Shown here: positions 50,611 through 60,964 of the stretch, one piece after another
Position numbering within the stretch: position 1 is the first letter of the stretch
Layout: every line of letters begins with the position of its first letter
Assembly (NCBI RefSeq): GCF_964266745.1
Contig: NZ_CAXWGX010000027.1
Coordinates: forward strand, 1-64,000
Length of the DNA stretch: 64,000 nt
DNA from: Propionicimonas sp020161015
Lineage (GTDB): Bacteria > Actinomycetota > Actinomycetes > Propionibacteriales > Propionibacteriaceae
Direction of reading: 5' to 3'
Translations under genes and position numbers: made by a program
The notes under the pieces: generated by a model
The model's database searches: none
What the model was told of the DNA's origin: nothing
What the model saw: only the letters and a program-made list of their open reading frames with translations

Positions 50611-51321
50611 TCAGGGGACGGCCGCCCCGAGTGTCTCGCCGATCGGGGCGTGGACGACCAGCGTCGCGAGGTGGTCAAGCGCCGTCGGTTCGGCGTTGAT
50701 CAGAACGAGTTCGTGGCCGCCGAAGTAGTGCACGAGCCCGGCGGCCGGGTAGACCACCAGCGACGTCCCGCCGACGACCAGGGTGTCCGCCCGCGCCAGG
50801 TGTTCGATCGCGGACTCCATCACCGCGGCGTCCAGCGGCTCCTCGTACAGCACGACGTCGGGCTTGATCACGCCGCCGCAGGCACACGTGGGGACGCCGT
50901 CCGTGGCGAGGATCGCGTCCAGGCTCACCGGGGCGCCGCAGCGCAGGCAGCTGTTGCGGTGCACGCTGCCGTGCAGCTCGAGCACCGTGCGGGAGCCGGC
51001 GGCCTGGTGCAGCCCGTCGATGTTCTGGGTGATCACCGCGGTCAGCCGTCCCTGCTCCTCCAGGCGGGCGAGCGCCAGGTGGGCGGGGTTCGGACGCGCG
51101 TGCGGGTGCAGCAGGTGGCTGCGGTAGTAGGCGTAGAACTCGGCGGTGTGGCGCACGAAGAAGCTGTGGCTGAGCACCTCCTCCGGCGTGTAGCGGGTGT
51201 CGCCGGACCGCGAGTACAGGCCGTCGCCGGAACGGAAGTCGGGGATGCCGCTCTCGGTCGACACCCCGGCGCCGCCGAAGAAGACGATGCGCTCGCCGCG
51301 TCCCAGGGTCTCGCTCAGCAC
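50611..51321 (-). CDS. cobB: Sir2-family NAD-dependent protein deacylase
   Basis: A 236-residue sirtuin that removes acyl groups from protein lysines using NAD+. Motifs visible: GAGVSTESGIPDFRS (about 17-31), TQNIDGLHQAAG, the catalytic His in LELHGSV, and two zinc-binding pairs CLRC and CACGG. The length is normal for bacterial CobB-like class. It is convergent with the DUF389 gene and divergent from the M20 peptidase gene. Confidence 0.92.
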   Translation of the reverse strand: MLSETLGRGERIVFFGGAGVSTESGIPDFRSGDGLYSRSGDTRYTPEEVLSHSFFVRHTAEFYAYYRSHLLHPHARPNPAHLALARLEEQGRLTAVITQNIDGLHQAAGSRTVLELHGSVHRNSCLRCGAPVSLDAILATDGVPTCACGGVIKPDVVLYEEPLDAAVMESAIEHLARADTLVVGGTSLVVYPAAGLVHYFGGHELVLINAEPTALDHLATLVVHAPIGETLGAAVP

Positions 51322-51407
51322 GCGACCGACCCTACGCCGCGCGCCCGGCGCCGCACCCGCGATGACACGGCCGACGCCGGCTGGGCGCGGGCAATAGGCT
51401 CCCGGCC

Positions 51408-52778
51408 ATGCACGTACCGTTCGCCGCCCCGGCTGACGCCTCGCCGGCGCGCCCGGGCATCGAGGATCGCCTCGCGGCCATGATCCGGGTTCCCACGGTC
51501 TCCGCCGGGGCCGACGCCTCCGGGGAGCCGTTCGAGGAGTTCGTCGCCCTCCTCGCCGGCCTCTATCCGCTGGTGCACGCGCACCTGGCGGCCGAGCGGA
51601 TCGGCGGGTTCGGTCTCGTGTACTCCTGGGAGCCCGCGAACGGCGGCGACGCCGATCCGGTCGTGCTGATGGCGCACTACGACGTGGTGCCGGTCGCCGG
51701 CCAGGAGGGGGAGTGGTCGGTGCCGCCCTTCGAGGGCAGGGTGGCCGACGGCCTGGTCTGGGGACGCGGCGCGCTCGACGACAAGGGCGCGCTGTGCGTG
51801 CTGCTGGAGGCGGTGGAGAACCTGCTCGCGCAGGGGTGGGCGCCGGCCCGCCGGGTGCTGCTGTGCCTGGGTCCGGACGAGGAGGTCCACGGTGCCACCG
51901 CCAGGGCGATCGCCGCCACGCTGAGAGAGCGCGGCGTGCGCCCGTGGATGGTGCTGGACGAGGGTGGCGCGGTCACCGATGTGCCGTTCCCCGGTGTCCG
52001 CGGGACGTTCGCCATGGTCGGGCTGGCAGAGAAGGGGGTGATGAGCGTCGAGTTGTCCGCCGCGGGGACAGGGGGCCACGCGTCCGCTCCCTCCGGGCTG
52101 ACCGCCGTCGGACGGGTGGCCCGCGCCGTCGCGCGGCTCAACCGCAACCCGTTCGACGTCCGTATGCCGAGGACGGTGGCCACCTTGCTGTCGCGCCTGG
52201 CCGACCATGCAGAGCCCCGCTACGCCCGGGCCTGGCGGCTGGCGGCGGCGAACCCGTGGCTGGCGGCCCGGCTGCTCGTCGCTGCCGGGGGAGCGGATGG
52301 CGCGGCGCTCGTCCGCACCAGCCTTGCCCCGACCATGCTGGCCGGCGGCAGCAGCGCCAACGTGCTGCCGTCCTCGGCCTCCGCGATGCTGAACATCCGG
52401 GTGAACGTCGGCGAGACCACGGCCGGTGTGGTCGCGCGGCTGCGCAGGGTGATCGCCGACGCCCTGGTCGAGGTGCGCGTGGTCGAAGGCGACGAGCCGA
52501 CGCCGGAGTCGTCGTCGGACAACCCGCAGTTCGCGCTGATCGCCGACGCCGTCGAGGCCGCCTACCCCGGCGTCGCGACCATTGGCTACCTGACCACGGC
52601 CGCCACCGACGCCCGCCACTGGCACCGGTTCACGCCCGCGGTCTACCGGTTCGCGCCGCTGTTCATGACCGGCGAGGAGCGTGCGGGCATCCACGGCCGC
52701 GACGAACGGGTGTCGATCGACAGCCTGGTCCGCGGCGAACGCTGCTACCGGGCCCTCCTGAAGGGCCTGCCCGCATGA
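51408..52778 (+). CDS. M20-family metallopeptidase (carboxypeptidase/dipeptidase-like)
   Basis: A 456-residue zinc peptidase without signal peptide. Metal ligands are visible in LMAHYDVVPV, WGRGALDDKG, CLGPDEEVHG and the late IHGRDERVS, the standard M20 series. A lid/dimerisation domain (about 190-340) includes GTGGHASAP. It should cleave small peptides or acyl-amino acids. The following MFS gene overlaps it (ATGA), suggesting import of substrate or export of product by that transporter. Confidence 0.9.
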   Translation: MHVPFAAPADASPARPGIEDRLAAMIRVPTVSAGADASGEPFEEFVALLAGLYPLVHAHLAAERIGGFGLVYSWEPANGGDADPVVLMAHYDVVPVAGQEGEWSVPPFEGRVADGLVWGRGALDDKGALCVLLEAVENLLAQGWAPARRVLLCLGPDEEVHGATARAIAATLRERGVRPWMVLDEGGAVTDVPFPGVRGTFAMVGLAEKGVMSVELSAAGTGGHASAPSGLTAVGRVARAVARLNRNPFDVRMPRTVATLLSRLADHAEPRYARAWRLAAANPWLAARLLVAAGGADGAALVRTSLAPTMLAGGSSANVLPSSASAMLNIRVNVGETTAGVVARLRRVIADALVEVRVVEGDEPTPESSSDNPQFALIADAVEAAYPGVATIGYLTTAATDARHWHRFTPAVYRFAPLFMTGEERAGIHGRDERVSIDSLVRGERCYRALLKGLPA

Positions 52779-54247
52779 GCGCCGGCCACCCGGAGGTCCC
52801 GGCGGTCACCGACCCGGGACGCGTGCGCCTGGGCACGCTGGCCGTCGTGGTGGGCTTCCTCGCGTTCGTCGAGTTCACCAGCGGCATCATCCAGGGCTTC
52901 TACACCCCGCTGCTCACCGACATCGCCCGCCACCTCGGCGTCCCGGACGCCGACGTGAACTGGCTCGAGGGCGGCCAGGCCATGGCCGCGGCCATCATCA
53001 TCCCGGCGTTCGCCAAGCTCGGAGACATGGTCGGCCACCGCCGGATGCTGCTGGTGTCGACCGCGTTCACGGCGGTGGCCAGCATCGGGCTGCCGCTCAC
53101 CGACAACTTCTGGCTGTTCCTGCTGGCCTGGTCGCTCCAGGGGTTCTACGTGGTGTGGCTGCCGCTGGAGACCGCGCTCATCTTCGCCCGGTCCCGCCCG
53201 ACCGGGCACCCGGCGGTGATCACCCGCCGCGCGGCCGGCGCCCTGGTCGCCGCGCTGGAGGTCGGCGTGATCGCCGGTGCCCTTTCGGCGGGACGGCTGG
53301 TCGGCGTCCTGCCCCTGTCCGTGGTGCTGTGGGTGCCCGCGGTCGCGGTCACCGCCTGCTTCTTCGTGATCCTGTTCGGGGTGAAGGAGTCGCCAGAACT
53401 GACCGGCGGGCGCTTCGACACCGGCGGCATGGTGCTGGTCGCCGTTGCGCTGCTCGGCCTCACCGGCGGACTGTTCCTGCTCCGGGTGAACGGCCCGGGC
53501 AGCCCGGTGGCGTGGCTGGCCATCCTCGCCGGCCTGGCGCTGTTCGTCCCGTTCGTCCGCTGGGAGCTGCGCCACGACGACCCGCTGGTGGACGTGCGGA
53601 TGTTCACCTCGCCGTCGCTGTGGCCGGTCTTCCTCACCGCCGGCCTGTTCGGGGTGAGCGTCCTGGGGGCGCAGGCACCGCTGTCCACCTTCGCCCGCAC
53701 CGACCCCGCCGTCTACGGCTACGGACTGGGGGCGAGCACGGAGCTCACCTCCTACCTGATCGGCGCATACGTGCTCGCGCTGGTCGTCGGCGCGCTGCTG
53801 CTGCCCGTCGTCACGAAGTGGGTCAGCCCGCGGTGGGCCCTGGTCGGCGCGAGCCTGCTGGTGGCCACCGGCTACCTGCTGTTCCTGCCGCTGCACGCCA
53901 CCTACGTCCAGACGGTGTCCAACATGGTGATCGCCGGCATCGGCTCGGGCGCCCTGGTGGCCGCCCTCCCGGCCGCCGCGGCCGCAGCCGCGCCGATGGG
54001 GCAGACCGGCGTGGCCACGGGACTGACCAACTCGGTGAAGACCGTCGGCGGCTCGATCGCGTCCGCGGTCTTCGGCATCGCGCTGGCCACCCACGCGGCG
54101 GACGCGGTGCAGGGCACGGCCGGCTCGTTCAGCGGCTATGTGACGGTGTGGGTGGTGTGCGGCGTCACCGCGCTGGTGGCGGCCGTCGCGTTGCTGTTCG
54201 TCCCGCGGGCGGCCTTCAGCGACCAGGGTGGGCCGCCGGCGCTGTGA
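52775..54247 (+). CDS. MFS transporter, DHA2-like
   Basis: A 490-residue major facilitator with about 14 helices. Motif A appears as KLGDMVGHRRMLL after helix 2, and helix 5 carries a motif C-like GALVAALEVGVIAGALSAG. The 14-helix plan is the DHA2 group, which includes multidrug and metabolite exporters. It overlaps the M20 peptidase stop by 4 bp. Substrate unknown. Confidence 0.88.
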   Translation: MSAGHPEVPAVTDPGRVRLGTLAVVVGFLAFVEFTSGIIQGFYTPLLTDIARHLGVPDADVNWLEGGQAMAAAIIIPAFAKLGDMVGHRRMLLVSTAFTAVASIGLPLTDNFWLFLLAWSLQGFYVVWLPLETALIFARSRPTGHPAVITRRAAGALVAALEVGVIAGALSAGRLVGVLPLSVVLWVPAVAVTACFFVILFGVKESPELTGGRFDTGGMVLVAVALLGLTGGLFLLRVNGPGSPVAWLAILAGLALFVPFVRWELRHDDPLVDVRMFTSPSLWPVFLTAGLFGVSVLGAQAPLSTFARTDPAVYGYGLGASTELTSYLIGAYVLALVVGALLLPVVTKWVSPRWALVGASLLVATGYLLFLPLHATYVQTVSNMVIAGIGSGALVAALPAAAAAAAPMGQTGVATGLTNSVKTVGGSIASAVFGIALATHAADAVQGTAGSFSGYVTVWVVCGVTALVAAVALLFVPRAAFSDQGGPPAL

Positions 54248-54263
54248 CCGGCGGCCCGGCAGG

Positions 54264-54917
54264 TCAGGCCTTCTTCCCGGCCAGGCGGGCGAGCTCCTGC
54301 TCGACGGTCTCCCGCAGCACCACGTCGACCTCGAGGCCGGCCGCGCTCGGCCCCTCGGCGTAGGACGGCAGCGCCGCGGCTTCTGCGGCGATCCTCGCGA
54401 CAGCGTCCGCGTCGGACAGCTCGCCGGTGTCGACGACCAGGTCGAACGCGGACTCGTCCGCCCAGTCGGCCCCGTAGAACAGCGACACGAAGCGCGAGCG
54501 GAGCTCGTCGTCGCTGCGGATGATCTCCGCCGCCTCGCCCACCCCGATCTCGTCCCGCTTGCCGATCCGCTTGGCGCGCACCGCGTCCGGGGCCTTGACG
54601 AACACGTTCAGCACGTCGGAGAGCCCGCGCAGCACCCGGAAGCCGCCGCGCCCGAGGATGACCACGTCGCCCTGGGCGGCGAAGGCGGCGATCGTCTCGT
54701 TCATCATCTGGATCGTCAGTGCGCTGTCCTCGTTGAACAGCTCCCAGATCTTGGGCTTGTGGTCGTAGATCCGGTCGAGCCGGGTGATGCCGTACTGGCG
54801 AATGACCCGGTTGATCGTTCCCTTGTCGACCAGCGCGTAACCGAGGTCCTTCGCCAGGGCCCGGGCGATGCGGGCGCCGTGGCTCCCCAGCTGTCGCGAG
54901 ATGGTGATGACGGCCAT
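54264..54917 (-). CDS. Cytidylate-kinase-like family protein
   Basis: A 217-residue P-loop protein of the cytidylate kinase-like (Cytidylate_kin2) type, starting MAVITISRQLGSHGARIARA. The P-loop is a variant (QLGSHGARI) in place of GxGGxxIA. A central VVILGRGGFRVLRG strand and Arg-rich lid (RAKRIGKRDEIG) follow. These proteins resemble CMP kinases, but the phosphate acceptor is unknown. The gene is convergent with the MFS transporter, 16 bp away. Confidence 0.85.
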   Translation of the reverse strand: MAVITISRQLGSHGARIARALAKDLGYALVDKGTINRVIRQYGITRLDRIYDHKPKIWELFNEDSALTIQMMNETIAAFAAQGDVVILGRGGFRVLRGLSDVLNVFVKAPDAVRAKRIGKRDEIGVGEAAEIIRSDDELRSRFVSLFYGADWADESAFDLVVDTGELSDADAVARIAAEAAALPSYAEGPSAAGLEVDVVLRETVEQELARLAGKKA

Positions 54918-55018
54918 GGCTACCTCCTGGTCCGGCGGACCGCGGGGCGTCCGCTCCTGAGCAGACGATAACTGCTCCGCCCGGCCCGGGGGTGCGGTTC
55001 GGGAAAGCGCGGTGCGAG

Positions 55019-55843
55019 TCAGCCGAGCAGGTCGAGGACGGTGCGCCCCACGCCGTCCTCGTCGTTGCCGGGGACGACGACGAAGCCGCCGCGCAGCAGG
55101 CTGTGGTGGCCGTTGGCCACGACGAAGCCGCGGCCGGCCCAGGACAGCATCGCGAGGTCGTTCGGCATGTCGCCGAAGGCGACCACGTCGGCGGCGTCGA
55201 CGCCCAACTCGGCGCACAGCAGCGCGAGCGTGCTGGCCTTGGTGACCCCTGGCGCGGTGAGCTCGAGCATCCCGTAGCTCGCAGACACCATCGCGTAGGT
55301 GAGGGTCAGCCGCGACGCGATCACCGACTCCGCGAGGTCGCACAGGTCGTCCGAGCCGAGCTCGGGGTGGAAGCCGAGCACCTTGATCACCGGGCCGAGG
55401 CCGCGGAGGAGGTCCTCCACCGAGCCCTGCACGACTCCCGGCTCCCCGCGCTGCCGGGTGGGGCAGTCGGGCTCGCAGCCGAAGCCGACGGGGGTCTCGA
55501 AGCCGAAGGTGATGCCGGGCACGGCCGCCCGGAGGTCGGCGGTCACGGCCAGGGCCACGCGCGGGTCGACGGGGAACGCCTGCACCACGCTGCGGCGGGC
55601 GAGGTCGAACACCGCGCCGCCGTTGCTCACGATCACCTGCGAGTGCGCCTCCGCCAGGTCGTCGAGCACATCGAGCCAGCGCACGGGCCGGCCGGTGGCC
55701 ACCAGGAACGGGATGCCGAGCTCGGCGGCGCGCCGCGCGGCGGCGAGGTTGGTGTCCGACACCCGGCGGTCCGGCGCGAGGAAGGTGCCGTCGAGGTCGG
55801 TGACGATCAGCCGCGGACGCTGCGTCCCGCCGGCGGGGCTCAC
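55019..55843 (-). CDS. HAD-superfamily hydrolase, Cof type (IIB)
   Basis: A 274-residue phosphatase. Motif I is IVTDLDGTFLAPD with the Asp nucleophile, motif II is FLVATGRPVRWL, and the late motifs are in VTKASTLALLCAELG and VAFGDMPNDLAML. A C2B cap lies between. Cof-type enzymes dephosphorylate sugar phosphates or flavin and thiamin precursors. The GTG start at 55843 overlaps the stop of the upstream membrane protein gene (GTGA), so the two are coupled. Confidence 0.9.
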   Translation of the reverse strand: MSPAGGTQRPRLIVTDLDGTFLAPDRRVSDTNLAAARRAAELGIPFLVATGRPVRWLDVLDDLAEAHSQVIVSNGGAVFDLARRSVVQAFPVDPRVALAVTADLRAAVPGITFGFETPVGFGCEPDCPTRQRGEPGVVQGSVEDLLRGLGPVIKVLGFHPELGSDDLCDLAESVIASRLTLTYAMVSASYGMLELTAPGVTKASTLALLCAELGVDAADVVAFGDMPNDLAMLSWAGRGFVVANGHHSLLRGGFVVVPGNDEDGVGRTVLDLLG

Positions 55844-56706
55844 AGGCGGGAGTTCGGCGTGGGCGAGCCGGGGCCGGACGGGGAGCCCGACTGCGGGGAC
55901 GGCGACGCCGAGGACGGCGACGGGGAGCCCGACTGCGGCGACGGCGACGCCGAGGACGGCGACGGCGAACCCGACTGCGGCGACGGCGACCCGGACTGCG
56001 GGGACGGCGAGCCGGACCCGTTGGTCGGCACCGGCGGCGGCGGGGACACCTGCGGGGCCTGCTGGAAGATGAGGATCGCGATCAGGACGGCGAGGGCCGC
56101 CAGGAGCATCATCAGCAGCCACGAGACCAGGATCGACACCCAGCCGGCCCGGTCGTGGCGTCCCGGCCACGGCAGCGGCCACAGCTTCGCGATGCCGGGA
56201 CGCGTCCGGTCGACCCAGTGCAACTGGTAGTCGGGCCCCGCGGGTGCCCCCTTCAGCGGCAGCCGGGAGAGGTCGACCTCCGCCAGGATCCGGGACGCCT
56301 CAGCGACCGATCCGGGCGAGGCGTCGTAGGCCAGCGCCACCCACGGCGTCGCCGGGGTCTCCTCGCCGATCTCGGGATCGTCGTCCAGGTCGTCGGTGTA
56401 CCGCAGGCCCAGGCGTCCCTCTCCCTGCCCGTGGCCGCCGCGGGCCAGCACGGTGTCGATGTGCATCCTGTCGACGGTGCCGGCGAACCGGTCCCGCGCC
56501 CCCGCGTCGGCGGCGGCGCCCTCCGACAGCAGGACGAGCATGGTCGGCGTGTTGTGGTCGTCGTGGCCGACGTAGGCCACTCCCGACGGGGCGGCCACCA
56601 GCCGTGCGTCCAGCCAGAACGCGCCCACCTTGGGCGGGTCGGACGGGAGCAGCGGCGACAGCCGCGGCGGCTCGGCGGCCCCCTCCGGCGGTGCTGGCGT
56701 GCTCAT
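55840..56706 (-). CDS. Single-TM protein with Ser/Pro/Gly repeat tail
   Basis: A 288-residue protein. Residues 1-195 are soluble and acidic, containing FWLDARLVAAPSGVAYVGHD and a region like the ligand domain of actinobacterial membrane proteins. A transmembrane helix follows (about 200-222). The last 60 residues are repeats of SGSPSPQ and SASPSPQ, placed outside the cell. The underlying DNA (about 55858-56010) is a minisatellite of GGGGA/CGACG-type units. Function unknown. It is divergent from the MoxR operon and coupled to the HAD gene. Confidence 0.75.
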   Translation of the reverse strand: MSTPAPPEGAAEPPRLSPLLPSDPPKVGAFWLDARLVAAPSGVAYVGHDDHNTPTMLVLLSEGAAADAGARDRFAGTVDRMHIDTVLARGGHGQGEGRLGLRYTDDLDDDPEIGEETPATPWVALAYDASPGSVAEASRILAEVDLSRLPLKGAPAGPDYQLHWVDRTRPGIAKLWPLPWPGRHDRAGWVSILVSWLLMMLLAALAVLIAILIFQQAPQVSPPPPVPTNGSGSPSPQSGSPSPQSGSPSPSSASPSPQSGSPSPSSASPSPQSGSPSGPGSPTPNSRL

Positions 56707-56902
56707 CTCGTCCCATCGTGTGCGCGGGCGGGCGCCGCGGTCCCCCCATTGTGCCGCACGCCGGCGGAGCACCCCGGGGGCCCGCCGCCGACACTGTGCG
56801 CGACACCGTGCGCCGTGGCGGCAGCGCGCGTACCCGGGGCCGCACAGTGGCAGCCGGTATCGTGGGCGGCACTCGCCGTCCGTGTCCTGCAGGAGAACTC
56901 GC

Positions 56903-57994
<1,092 letters not shown>

Positions 57995-57996
57995 CC

Positions 57997-59046
57997 GTGG
58001 CCCTGCAGCCCGGCTTCGTGCCACCGCCCGATGACCTGTCGGCGGTGGCGTCGGTGCTGCACGAGCCCCGCTCGGCCACGATCCCGCTGCACAAGCTGGC
58101 GCCGGAGGCGGCGCTGCGGCGGCTCGAGCTCACCGTCGTCCGTCGGCTCGAGGGCTTCCTCCACGGGGACCACCAGGGGCTGCTGCCCGGCCCCGGCTCG
58201 GAGGCCAACGACGCCCGTCTCTATGTGCCGGGCCAGGACGACGTCCGCAAGATCGACTGGGCGGTGACCGCCCGGACCACCGTCCCGCACGTCCGCGACA
58301 CGATCGCCGACCGGGAGCTGGAGATCTGGGCGCTGCTCGACGTGACCCCGTCGATGAACTGGGGGACGGAGGGCGTGACCAAGCGCGACCTCGGCATCGC
58401 TGCGGTCGCGACCATCGGCTTCCTCAGCCAGAAGATGGGCGACCGCTTCGGCGGGCTGATCATGCGCCCCGACCAGATCAAGCGGTTCCCCGCCCAGTCG
58501 GGACGCACCGCCCTGTACGGCCTGCTGCGCCGGATGCTCGCCGAGCCGATCGTCTCCGACCACACCACCGGACCCTTCTCGCTCGCCGCGGGCATCCAGC
58601 GGATGGCCCGGACGGAGCGCCGCCGCGGCATGCGCCTGGTCGTCTCGGACTTCCTCACCCCCGGCGACTTCGAGCTCGACCCGAACGTCGAGCCGGAGTG
58701 GGAGCGTCCGATGCGGCAGCTCGCCGTGCGCAACCAGGTGCTCGCCATCGAGGTCGTCGACCGCCACGAGGTGGAGTTCGCCGACGTCGGCGACCTGCTG
58801 ATCCGCGACCCGGAGACCGACTTCGAGCGCTACGTGAACACCTCCGACGACGCGGCGCGCGAGCGCATGGACGCCGCCACGGCCGCCCAGCGGGAGCGCA
58901 TCCGGATCGCGTTGCGCCGGGCGGGGGCCGCACACATCCAGTTGCGTACCGACAGAGACTGGGTGCATGACATCGCCCGCTTCGTCATGGCGTACCGGCG
59001 CACGGCCAGCATGCTGCACCAGCCGCCGGCCGGGGTGACGCGATGA
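57997..59046 (+). CDS. DUF58 domain protein
   Basis: A 349-residue soluble protein of the DUF58 family, with the signature GLLPGPGSEANDARLYVPGQ then DDVRKIDW (about 62-90) and a VWA-like fold containing ALLDVTPSMNWG. It is the standard partner of MoxR and VWA proteins. GTG start; the stop overlaps the next ATG (ATGA). Its molecular task is unknown. Confidence 0.92.
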   Translation: MALQPGFVPPPDDLSAVASVLHEPRSATIPLHKLAPEAALRRLELTVVRRLEGFLHGDHQGLLPGPGSEANDARLYVPGQDDVRKIDWAVTARTTVPHVRDTIADRELEIWALLDVTPSMNWGTEGVTKRDLGIAAVATIGFLSQKMGDRFGGLIMRPDQIKRFPAQSGRTALYGLLRRMLAEPIVSDHTTGPFSLAAGIQRMARTERRRGMRLVVSDFLTPGDFELDPNVEPEWERPMRQLAVRNQVLAIEVVDRHEVEFADVGDLLIRDPETDFERYVNTSDDAARERMDAATAAQRERIRIALRRAGAAHIQLRTDRDWVHDIARFVMAYRRTASMLHQPPAGVTR

Positions 59047-60008
59047 TCTTCGGCTGGTTCCCGAGCTTCCTGGCACCCGAGCGGTTGTGGGTGCTGGTCG
59101 TCGTGCCGCTGCTCGTGGCCGGCTACATCTACCTGGTGCTGCGCAAGAAGAAGACCGGCATGCGGTTCACCAACACCGCGGTGCTCTCGCGCGTGGTGCC
59201 CAAGCAGTCGCAGTGGCGCCGGCACCTCGCCGTTGCCCTGTCGCTGGCAGCCCTGGTGGCGCTCGGCTTCGCCTGGGCGCGACCCAACGGCATCGAGATG
59301 GTGCCGCGGGAGCGGGCCACCGTGGTCGTGGTGATCGACATCTCGCGCTCGATGGAGGCCACGGACGTCAAGCCCACCCGGCTCGAGGCGGCCAAGCAGG
59401 CCGCGCTGAGCTTCGTGCGGGCGCTGCCCGCCCAGTACAACGTGTCGGTCGTGGGGCTGTCCGGCAACCCGTCCGTCCGACTGCCACCGACCACCGACCG
59501 CGTGCAGGCCCAGCAGGCGATCAGCAGCCTGAAGGTGCAGGACTCGACCGCCGTGGGCGAGTCGATCTACACCGCGCTCAACGCCCTGCAGCTCGCGCCG
59601 CGCGGGACGGACTCCTCGCCGGCGCCGGGCGCGATCGTCCTGCTCTCGGACGGCCAGAACACGGCGGGCCGCTCGCCCGCGCAGGCCGCGGCCGAGGCGA
59701 AGAAGCAGCAGGTGCCCGTCTACACCATCGCCTACGGCACCGACAACGGCTACGTCGATCTCGACGGCAAGCGGGAGCGCGTCGCGCCCGACCGCGAGCT
59801 GCTCACCGGGATCGCGCAGTCCTCGGGCGGCCAGGCGTTCTCCGCGGAGAGCCTCGACCAGCTCAACAAGGTCTACAACAACATCCGCAGCGAGGTGGGC
59901 CAGACCCCGGTGAAGAAGGAGACGACGGCCCTGTGGGCGGGCTACGGGCTCGCCTTCGCCGTCGTCGCAGCCCTCGCCGCGGTCTCGCTGGGAGCGAGGT
60001 GGCCGTGA
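59043..60008 (+). CDS. VWA-domain membrane protein (BatA-like), first copy
   Basis: A 321-residue protein with a helix near the N terminus (about 16-35), another at 60-78, a VWA domain with the MIDAS motif VVIDISRSMEATD (about 97-109), and a final helix (about 298-318). Such proteins form membrane partners of MoxR. It overlaps both neighbours. The next gene is a clear duplicate with the same plan and the same ending (SLGARWP). Confidence 0.9.
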   Translation: MIFGWFPSFLAPERLWVLVVVPLLVAGYIYLVLRKKKTGMRFTNTAVLSRVVPKQSQWRRHLAVALSLAALVALGFAWARPNGIEMVPRERATVVVVIDISRSMEATDVKPTRLEAAKQAALSFVRALPAQYNVSVVGLSGNPSVRLPPTTDRVQAQQAISSLKVQDSTAVGESIYTALNALQLAPRGTDSSPAPGAIVLLSDGQNTAGRSPAQAAAEAKKQQVPVYTIAYGTDNGYVDLDGKRERVAPDRELLTGIAQSSGGQAFSAESLDQLNKVYNNIRSEVGQTPVKKETTALWAGYGLAFAVVAALAAVSLGARWP

Positions 60009-60964
60009 TGCCCCTGGAGTTCATGCGGCCCGAGCGGCTGTGGTGGATGGTGATGATCCCGCTTCTGGTGGGGCTGTACCTGTTCCTGCTGTGGCGCCGC
60101 CGCCGCAAGGCCCGTCCCTACCAGATCACGAACCTGCAGCGGGTGCTGCCGAGGCAGCAGGCCTGGAAGCGCCACGTCGCCGTCGGCGCCGCGGTGCTCG
60201 CCCTGGCAGCGCTCAACGTCGCCTTCGCCCAGCCCAAGGGTGAGGTGGAGGTGCCGCGCGAGCGCGCGACGATCGTCGTCACCATCGACGTGTCACGCTC
60301 GATGATCGCCGAGGACGTCCCCCCGAACCGGCTGGTCGCGGCCAAGCAGGCAGCGCAGGACTTCCTGCAGATGCTGCCGACCGGCTTCAACGTGGCCCTG
60401 GTGAGCTTCGCCGGCACGTCCGCCGTGGTCGTCCCGCCGACGACCGACCGCGGCGTGGTGGCGGCCGCCATCGAGAACCTCCAGGTCGCCCCGTCCACGG
60501 CCATCGGCGAAGGCATCTACTCCTCGCTGGACGCGATGGCGCAGGCCCCGCCCGACCCGAACGACCCCGAGAGCGTCGCGCCCGGCGCGATCGTGCTGCT
60601 CAGCGACGGCTACACGAACGTGGGACGGCCGTCCGACCAGGCGGCGCAGGAGGCCAAGAGGCAGAAGATCCCCATCTACACGATCGCCTACGGCACCCCC
60701 AACGGCTACGTCGAGAACGAGGGACGCCGCGAGCCGGTGCCGGTCAACCCGGCCGAGCTCGCCCAGATCTCCCGCATCTCCGGCGGCAAGGCCTTCACCG
60801 CGGGGACCTCGGGGGAGCTCAAGGAGGTCTACTCCTCGATCGCCCGCCAGGTCGGCTACATGAAGGTCGACCAGGAGGTCACCGAGCAGTACGCCGGCTA
60901 CGCCCTCGGCTTCGCGATCCTCGCGGCGATCGCCGTCATCTCCCTCGGGGCGCGCTGGCCGTAG
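60008..60964 (+). CDS. VWA-domain membrane protein (BatA-like), second copy
   Basis: A 318-residue paralogue of the preceding protein: N-terminal helix (about 12-30), second helix (56-75), VWA domain with MIDAS motif VTIDVSRSMIAED, a conserved PIYTIAYGT strand, and a C-terminal helix ending SLGARWP. The ATG overlaps the previous stop by one base (TGATG). Its last 29 bp overlap the convergent yggS gene. Confidence 0.9.
   Translation: MPLEFMRPERLWWMVMIPLLVGLYLFLLWRRRRKARPYQITNLQRVLPRQQAWKRHVAVGAAVLALAALNVAFAQPKGEVEVPRERATIVVTIDVSRSMIAEDVPPNRLVAAKQAAQDFLQMLPTGFNVALVSFAGTSAVVVPPTTDRGVVAAAIENLQVAPSTAIGEGIYSSLDAMAQAPPDPNDPESVAPGAIVLLSDGYTNVGRPSDQAAQEAKRQKIPIYTIAYGTPNGYVENEGRREPVPVNPAELAQISRISGGKAFTAGTSGELKEVYSSIARQVGYMKVDQEVTEQYAGYALGFAILAAIAVISLGARWP

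Noticed and set aside
55858..56010. CRISPR array
   Set aside because: Regular units encode the SGSPSPQ tail in frame and have no unique spacers.
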